Below are positions 56,610 through 64,000 of a stretch of 64,000 nucleotides of DNA, one piece after another (position 1 is the stretch's first letter; each line of letters starts with the position of its first letter). The stretch is from Sinohyriopsis cumingii (Eukaryota; Mollusca; Bivalvia; Unionida; Unionidae), in contig CM068826.1 of NCBI GenBank assembly GCA_028554795.2, forward strand, positions 105,934,602 through 105,998,601, written 5' to 3'. The notes under the pieces were generated by a model. It saw only the letters and a program-made list of their open reading frames with translations. It was not told the DNA's origin and ran no database searches. Both the position numbers and the translations under genes were made by a program.

Positions 56610-59600
56610 TTAATGTTAAACAAATAGAAAATGAAACAAGTTGAAAATTGTTGTCGCTTACAAGATTGTCTGGACATATTTTCTGGATTTCTAGAGTTCC
56701 TATCTGACCGTTGAAATATTACTCTTTCCCTTTTGGAGCACTTCTGTTCCTATAGGGCATGCGTTATATGTCAAGAAAACCTAGAGACGACGATCATGTC
56801 GATCACAATTGATAAATACACACGTATCGGGCGTACCATCAGTGACTGGTTCTCGCAACATAGCAACTGTCTAGGCCTACACGACCATCGGGTAGACGGT
56901 CCGACTAAACACCCAAAACTTTTGTAAACAACCAAGACACCTAAAATCATGTTTTTACAGTTGAAATTCTTTATCAGTTGACCAATAAAATCATTTAATT
57001 TAATCTTAAATGCCACAAAACTGAAAATTAAAAATCCAAGAAATGTTTGAGCAGACCTAGTTCACCGCAGTGGCGACGGTCTCCCTAAACACAGTAATGT
57101 ACAGTAATGTACGGTAATGAAGAATAATGGGCTGTAATGGGGACGAAAATACTATAATGTAAGAGAAACTACAGGAATGGAGTAAATTATTGGAACTAGT
57201 TTTATAAGATTTATATGCAGAAATTGGTTATTATTTTTGTTCCATCACGATTGTTATTTACAATTTTACATTCCAGACTACATGAATCACTATCCCTCTG
57301 ACTTTATCATTCTTTCATCCCTCTCATTTAATTCTATGTATGTATGTCAACTGTCTTGACTTTTTTCGAGACCTCAAGCATGTGTGTTCATTAATTATGC
57401 TTATAATGGAGTAAAACTGGTATAAGCTGAAAAATTTATGTCCAATCCATTTGCTCTGTATACACACATGTGATCATCTGGGGGAATCAAATATGAATAA
57501 CAAAACAAAATAGATATGTTGGCATTTGAAAACAGTATATACTAATCTATGTTATCAAATAATAACATAGAGTTGCATGGCTATGGAACTTAATAAATTT
57601 ATCATTTTATTTCTGTCTTCATTTAAGAGACTCCATTTAGGTGTTCGTTTTTTCAATTTTTTTTATTATAATTGCATAAACACCTAAAACTAGTATAGTG
57701 TGCTTTCATTAAATGCCTGATTCACACCTGTTGCGCGTGTCTTTGATGTCTTTGATGTCCACTTTAGCTGCACATAGAATCCAGTATGTTGAGCAGGCAG
57801 TGTCATGTATGGCCTAACATAATTATCGTTTAACGACACACTGTGATATGTAATGGTCAATGAACATTAATATAATTGAATAGAGGTATCAAGAATATTA
57901 TTTGTTACAAACTTGAATTGATATATAAACAATAGTACTTGTTACCAGCTTTCGCTAATGTTTAAACAGTGATTTTTAATGTAAAAAATTGGCATCAAGA
58001 TGAATAAGAATTCGAGAAAGACCATCGCAAGTTGGAATTCTCAACTGTGTTATGATTCTCGAGAAAGAGCAGTTTCTAACTTGTCGCCTGAGTGCTGATC
58101 GAAATTTTTGGGGGAAAAAAAGGCGTAATAGCTTGAGGATCATATTGGATATCCACGAAAAATGGACACACATCCAGGTAAATGAAGAAATTATTATTTT
58201 GTTTCTTCCTCTACTTGTTTATCATTAATAAATAATTAATAAATCTTTGGTTTGTCACAGTCCTCACGTCATACCAATAGTGGCCGTGCACAGGTGCTTC
58301 AAGTTTTATAGTAACATTATTTTCGATATGCTTCATAATCAAACGGATGAAAAACATTGATATTGGCCATGGTTTTTCTTTGTAGGTTTCAATGTGCATA
58401 AGTGACATGGCTATTGTGTTGTGTGAAAAAAGACAAAGTTATGGCAATGACTGGTCCTCCGTCTCGCTGGAGCTTGACATTAGTGTCAATTTTTTTTAAT
58501 TTCCTGATCGAACCCATTATCTAATAAACATTAAGTAGTATATGCACGGTTTACGATCTATTACTCCCTCCCCCCGCCAAAAAAACGACGAATTTTATTT
58601 GTCATTTCGGTATAGTTTTTGTAAATCACTGTAGTACTGCTACATGCATGGAATAATTGGCATGTTATGATGTGGGGTGGGTGTAGTTTACAGGGAATAT
58701 ACAGGTCCTACACTGTAAGAAACCTCACGTAATAGTTATGTTGTTAGTCAAACTAACAGCATAAATATCCAGTGAGGCATCTTATATTGTAGGACTAGGA
58801 AGGCAATTATTTTAGATTTAAGATAAATAATGATAACATGGGGCTTAAATCAGTACAATAGTATTTAATCCATTAAAGATAACATTGTACTTTTCCTATA
58901 AACTAGCATGTAATACATTTACAACTGCATACATTTAACTCATTTGGCCAAAATTTTTATTGATTGTGTGTGTTTCAAACATTGGTCAAAACTTTGCAGG
59001 ATGACTTTTTAGTCAAGTAAGTACCTGAGAAAAACAAAAAAAAGAGGTTTTAACATAAAAATATGGTATTTCAACTTTCACTAAAAGAATCAAACAGGAT
59101 CTGTAAATTCAAGCTCTTTGCAGTCCAACATGGGAGATTAAAACAAAAAGTAACCAAAATAAAATTTTGTAGATAATAGTAGGAAAATACCTAGGACTAG
59201 GAATGGATGGGTACCCAGCCTAGCCACAAGGACCCATGTGAGTATTACACACCCAGCCCAGCCAGATTTTAAGATCTTCCTAGGTTGGTCCCCCAAACCA
59301 GCAGTATTAAAATAAAAAAGCAAAAACCAAAAAACAAAAAAAAATGGTTGACAAAAATGGGGTGAGAGAGGCAGGTTGCTGGATACAAACCTGACAGAGT
59401 AAAAACCAACTTGGTTAGTACGTATGTGATTCCTAATTCTTTGTTTCATTATAGGGTTTAAAATGTTTGGTTACAGTGATTTTCTTTCATTATGGGGGAG
59501 GGATTGATGATTCTAAAGAGCTCATTTATAGAAGGATCAGATTGCCATGCCATCTTTTTACTTATTCACCATTTTCATTTTCAGATAGTTTAAAAATGTA

Positions 59601-60200
59601 TACATGTTGATTGTTATGGAGCTTTATTTTGATAGAACATGCAGCTTCAGAGGTGAGAGGGTACTTATGTAAGCATGGTCAGAGCTGAAATTTGATCTGT
59701 ACTGCCTAACCGATTGCTAGTTATAACAATTACTTCCCATAGTCTCCACACCTCAAACCAGCCACACAACTGACAAACCAATATTATTTAATTTGAAATC
59801 TAGCTTGTTGGGGGGGGGGGGATATTTTCCAGTAATAATAGAACCACACACAGTAACTCATTTTTATATTAAAATCATTTCATGCATTTAGATTCTAAAT
59901 GATATGTTTACATATACGTTTTGAAGAGGAGATCATCAGCCATTTTCTTCTCCCAATTGTTAGTACCAGTCATCATGTGATGTACTTAACCCCTGCTTGT
60001 AGTTTACATGATCTAGTCATGACCTTGTTTGAGTTTTTGTAACCTGTTAAAATAATTTTTAATAGAAATTGTACATGTAGTATCATGATAATTAACTAAT
60101 CAGCCTCTGAGATGGCATTATCATAGAGGGTCATAGAAATTTGATTCATAATAAGTGTTCAGTTTGGTTTCTGCTAGGATGTGGCTCTCGTCCAATTTTT
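56610..60200. other. No gene recognised
   Basis: 56.74-57.12 kb is richer in CpG and could be a promoter or old insertion. 57095-57180 repeats a TACAGTAATG theme. 58.5 and 59.8 kb have C and G runs. Frames at 56771-57016, 57976-58173 and 59138-59449 (minus) show no known domain. Confidence 0.5.
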
Positions 60201-60216
60201 TGTTAGCATTATGACT

Positions 60217-60537
60217 AACCGCTCCGGTGGCCTAGTGGTTAGGGCATCCGCCTCGGTTGCGGGAGGTCATGGGTTTGATCCCCGGCCAAGTCATACCAAA
60301 GACTTACAAAAATGGTACTAACAGCTGCCTCTCTTGGCGCTCAGCATTAAGAGGTTAGTGTTAGGACTGGTTGGCCTGGTGTCAGGATAATGGGACTGGG
60401 TGGGACATCATGCTACATGTCTGTGGCATGATGCCCCAGTGCTAGACATCACTATAAACTGCCACACTGCAGACATCATAGCGATATGACTGTACAATTG
60501 TTAAAGTTACGTTAAAAATCCAAATCACATCACACAC
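60217..60537 (+). mobile_element. tRNA-derived SINE, family A, copy 2
   Basis: Full-length, about 320 bp. The head has GGTGGCCTAGTGGTTAGGGC and box B GGGTTTGATCCC; the body and the tail TTAAAAATCCAAATCACA match the other copies. It is bounded by a perfect 12-bp target-site duplication AGCATTATGACT at 60205-60216 and 60538-60549. Confidence 0.95.
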
Positions 60538-61013
60538 AGCATTATGACTTTATGGTCTTGAACTAAGTAACAAAAAAGATCAAAAACCAACAAGTTTTGT
60601 AAAATTGAAAATATAATTTATTTCCCTAAAACACCAAGTGAAAAACTTACAGTATGGTAAATGAAATCCTATTTGGTCTGAAATGTTCTATCAAGTCCAG
60701 AAGTATTGAGTAATCCAAATGAGTTCCAGTGGTATTCAGAATATTGTTCACTATTGTACTGATGTACCAATAGTACAGTACTGATGAATCATGATGATAT
60801 AATCTAAAAATGTCTTTAGATAAATTCATTTTCTGAAACAGCTATATATTTCCAAGTAATTTGAATAGTCCAAGCACTTTAAAATTCCAATGAATGATTG
60901 AATTAAACAAAGGAATCCTCGCAATTAAACACGGCTTAATATCCTTCCAAGACTAATATTAATACTTACAATGTCTAATGCTCTGTAATTTAACTCTTAT
61001 ATATAATGCTAAG

Positions 61014-61331
61014 CACCGCTTCGGTGGTCTAGTGGTTAGAGCGTCCACCTTGGATGTGGAAGGTCATAGGTTCAATCCTAGGCCGAGTCATACCAAAGAC
61101 TTACAAAAATGGTACTAACAGCTGCCTCGCTTAGCACTCGGCATTAAGAGGTTAGTTTTATGACTGGTCGGCCTGGTGTCAGGATAATGTGACTGGGTGG
61201 GACATCATGCTACATGTCTGCAGCATGATGCCCCAATGCTAGACATCACTATAAACTGTCACACTGCAGACATCGTAGCAATATGAAAGAAAAATTGTTA
61301 AAGCTACGTTAAAAATCCAAATCACACACAC
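61014..61331 (+). mobile_element. tRNA-derived SINE, family A, copy 3
   Basis: Full-length, about 318 bp, with anticodon-loop sequence CTTGGAT (anticodon TGG, Pro-like) on the 5-bp stem TCCAC/GTGGA. It has a perfect 9-bp target-site duplication AATGCTAAG at 61005-61013 and 61332-61340. It is close to copy 2, about 88-90% alike by eye, so the two are separate insertions of related source copies. Confidence 0.95.
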
Positions 61332-61344
61332 AATGCTAAGACGT

Positions 61345-63340
61345 AATACAGACAGCATCATATTTTGATTCTAGAATAATTTGAACTCATAAATATGGTT
61401 ATGGGCTTTACACTAACCAGTTAGGAACTAGGTCATCCTGGCCTTTCAGGAACCCATTTCCTGAAATCAGATCACATGATATTTACCTGGATTAATAGTA
61501 CAACTCAAACTTGGAACTTATGAATGAATTTTAAGCACTTAATACAAGAATGACCTCTTCCTTAGAGTGCAAATCTACGATCGTATAGAAAATTAGTATT
61601 TAAAAATCTTATTAACTAAATGGCCATTTCAAATTAGAACCATGAAAAGAATACACATAGTATAGATATACATAATAGTCAGGCCCATGTTTTGCAAGCC
61701 GCTCCAATACTGCCTCATATAATTTGGGATTAGTAGGTAACACCAATGATTTGTGTTGGGTCTTGCTGCTTTTTTGAGGGGTATTTTTTAAGCTATACAA
61801 ATTCCAATTTGAAGCATTAGATGGTTAATGTAGCTGAAACTCCCAACAGCTGTGCATTGACATTGAGGACCATGCACACCATGGTGCAAACATTGATGCA
61901 AAACTTGTAAGACTTTCACATGAGAGGTTAGCGGTAGTGGCACTACCACCATCATGTGCCATTAAGACTCCATTTGCATGCATTCCAACTGATTGATGCC
62001 CGCATTTCTGTACTGTGACTCATAAAGGTTATTAAAACAAAAAATCCTTTGACAGTAATAATGTCATTGTAGTTGCTGAGTGATAAACTGCCAGCATCTT
62101 AAAAGTCATGCATTGAATCCCAGTGGTACAACTTGGACAGTGAATGCAGTAACTCCACAAATTGACTTAATTCCGTCTCTGCCTGGGGATTTCAGACTAT
62201 GAGGGAAATGTTAGTGATGCTCCTGAGGTACCACAGTACCACTTCCGAAAGTCAGGACCATGTAGACTCATAGCGTGCATGTCATGAAAATACTAATGCT
62301 TATGTGTACTCCAGCATATTTGTCACGTGCCCCCTATGGTATTATTGCTAACAACAGAGAAAGGCAGACAATTAAAAGATTAAATAGCTCTGAGCTCCCA
62401 GTCAGCAAGGCTGATGGTCTAGGTGTGTAAAGTATAAAAATAATAAGGTGAAATGTATAACAGTTTAATAAACTATATCATGGTATTCAACAATTACAGG
62501 ACAATTTTTCAATGCAGTTGCTTCCAGTCACTACAAGGCCTATTCAAATTGCCAGTTATTTTAACACATGAAATTAAAGTTGAGAGAGTTTCCTTACCAT
62601 GTTCCTTCTGTGTTACTCGTCTGTAACTTCTGCCTTATATCCCCTTTGGTACTTCCGGTATCCTTGTTTCCATCTCCGGCCCTATGCCTTTGCACTACTG
62701 CCTATTATCCCGGCCCTGCTCCTTTGCACTACTGCCTATTCTCCCGTGCTCTCCGTATCTTCTCTCTCTAATCTTCGGGTGGTGTCCTATCCCACCCAGA
62801 AAGCTTCCTGTTGATTACAGTTTCATCTTGTTCAATCACACTAGAATCAACACACTCTCACATACATTTCCTCAGCATAATGGCAATTAAATCATTAGAT
62901 CAACTCCTACACTCACATCTAAATATTCCATACACAATTGTTCTATAATAAAGGCTATACTAATAATATCATGACTCCAGATACATAATACTCGATATAG
63001 TAAACTATCAACATCAACAATATTCCTACACATTTCCTACCTTGCGAATTATAAAAGACACATACAAAAATAAAAATGCCTAATTATACGTACGCAAGGC
63101 CAACAAAGCCTAACTCTGCATAGTCCACAACTATACGTTCAAATACAAACATGTACAAGGTCTAACACAGCTCACTAATAAATTCAGTTATGTACCACGA
63201 TGCAACATCATAGCAGATTACACCATCCACTTTGATCCTATCCTAACAACTACAAGCCTTTATTCCAAATCTCATCCGAAGTTCATAAAACTTCTTTTTC
63301 CTTCTCTTTTTTATGAGTGCCCAGTTTGTTCTCAGAGTAT
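61345..63340. other. No gene recognised
   Basis: 62670-62745 holds a 34-bp pyrimidine-rich unit (GGCCCTGCTCCTTTGCACTA plus CTGCCTATTCTCCC) in two copies; all three plus-strand frames are open across this C/T-rich tract, so the open frames at 62568-62890 reflect composition. Confidence 0.5.
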
Positions 63341-63350
63341 GTGATGTTTA

Positions 63351-63647
63351 TCAAATCCAAAACTGTACTGATCCCTCCAAAATGAATATAACATTATAAT
63401 GTCTGGCTGCATGAGAAACCCACCCTAAATTTGACTGTCTTAGTTCTGATAGGATACTGGTGGTCTCTTTGAAAACTGTCTGGGGTATTAGCACTGATAT
63501 GTTATGTCGGGTTTTCCAGTCTCTAAGCCTAAGCTGACCAGTGACATCAATGGCTGATTGCAAAACAAACAGTTTCTCACCACCACAGCAAGGTTCACTT
63601 TGCATTGACTTTGATGCAATGGCTAAGTCATGGACAGGTAGTTTCAT
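63351..63647 (-). CDS. Unrecognised 98-codon open frame
   Basis: ATG-started frame MKLPVHDLAIASKSMQSEPC and onward, ending GSVQFWI then stop. It has mixed, protein-like composition (AIDVTGQLRLRDWKTRHNIS) and no repeats. No family or splice support recognised. It could be an exon of another gene or a relic of a mobile element. Confidence 0.25.
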   Translation of the reverse strand: MKLPVHDLAIASKSMQSEPCCGGEKLFVLQSAIDVTGQLRLRDWKTRHNISVLIPQTVFKETTSILSELRQSNLGWVSHAARHYNVIFILEGSVQFWI

Positions 63648-64000
63648 TGTTTCAGAATCACTTTAAGTCATAATATTATGTAACATGTATTGACATTACC
63701 CAGAGTACTTTGAATTATGAATTCTATCAGAAGACATAATTCTCGCAGAAGACATTTGTAAACATGAGGCAGAAATTGTTAGCAAATTTTTCTCACACAA
63801 TATGACAGTATTAACTATTGTTTGTTTTCATGCAAAATAAGTATCAAGAGCTCATGGATGTCACATTCTCATAATCTGCACAAGTGTTATTTTTCATAGG
63901 AGACAATATCTGTCTCCATATGACTTGCCACCCTCAGAAATGACTTGTAACATGGTATTATTTTCCCCCATAAAAAAAATCTTGTTTGTGGTCATCTGAT

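Noticed and set aside
57729-57810. Possible first caspase exon on the minus strand (ATG ... ACA G|GTGTGA, phase 1)
   Set aside because: The phase fits and the frame is open for 26 codons, but the peptide (MTLPAQHTGFYVQLKW) is not caspase-like, the donor is ordinary and such matches are expected by chance in 13 kb.
62568-62890. Three overlapping plus-strand frames of 67-71 codons
   Set aside because: All three frames are open because the tract is C/T-rich and contains a 34-bp duplication.

Overview
This looks like nuclear DNA of an invertebrate animal, most likely a mollusc. It is AT-rich, the one clear gene is split by long introns with GT-AG junctions, and the rest is SINEs, LINE and Penelope-like fragments, small terminal-inverted-repeat elements and many minisatellites. 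Nothing bacterial or organellar is seen. The mollusc assignment rests on the style of the repeats and on an effector caspase of invertebrate type. The species cannot be named from this window.

The main gene is an effector (caspase-3/7-like) caspase on the minus strand. Five exons (51064-51121, 48154-48428, 34117-34298, 26938-27070, 18852-19084) join with matching splice phases into 292 residues ending at a stop codon. They carry the catalytic His (LTHG) and Cys (QACQG), the substrate-binding Arg residues and a complete p10 end. Only the N-terminal exon(s) with the start codon are missing; they should lie above 51.1 kb. The locus fills at least 32 kb, and its introns hold nearly all the tandem arrays in the window: unit lengths 50, 33, 22, 38, about 25, 61 (a 4.1-kb satellite), 45, 23 and 44 bp.

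Region by region. 1-8 kb is more GC-rich and mixed: a histone-type 3' stem-loop beside a possible H4 remnant, one SINE, microsatellites, a cluster of exon-like segments (minus, 4.1-4.9 kb), a strong hairpin element and a decayed coiled-coil coding region. 8-18.8 kb has no recognised gene; it holds diverged old repeats, two copies of a second SINE family and two terminal-inverted-repeat elements. 18.8-51.1 kb is the caspase locus; intron 4 also holds two stacked LINE remnants at 23.3-26.3 kb. 52.9-56.4 kb is a decayed Penelope-like retroelement with inverted ends that contain a 23-bp minisatellite. 56.4-64 kb is mostly unannotated, with two full SINE copies that have clear target-site duplications.

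I found no convincing new multi-gene system. The observations most worth following are the Penelope-like element with inverted ends, the orphan histone stem-loop, the higher-order satellite inside the caspase intron, the density of unrelated arrays in one gene, and two unexplained open segments (2.2-5.1 kb and 36.5-36.9 kb, both minus).
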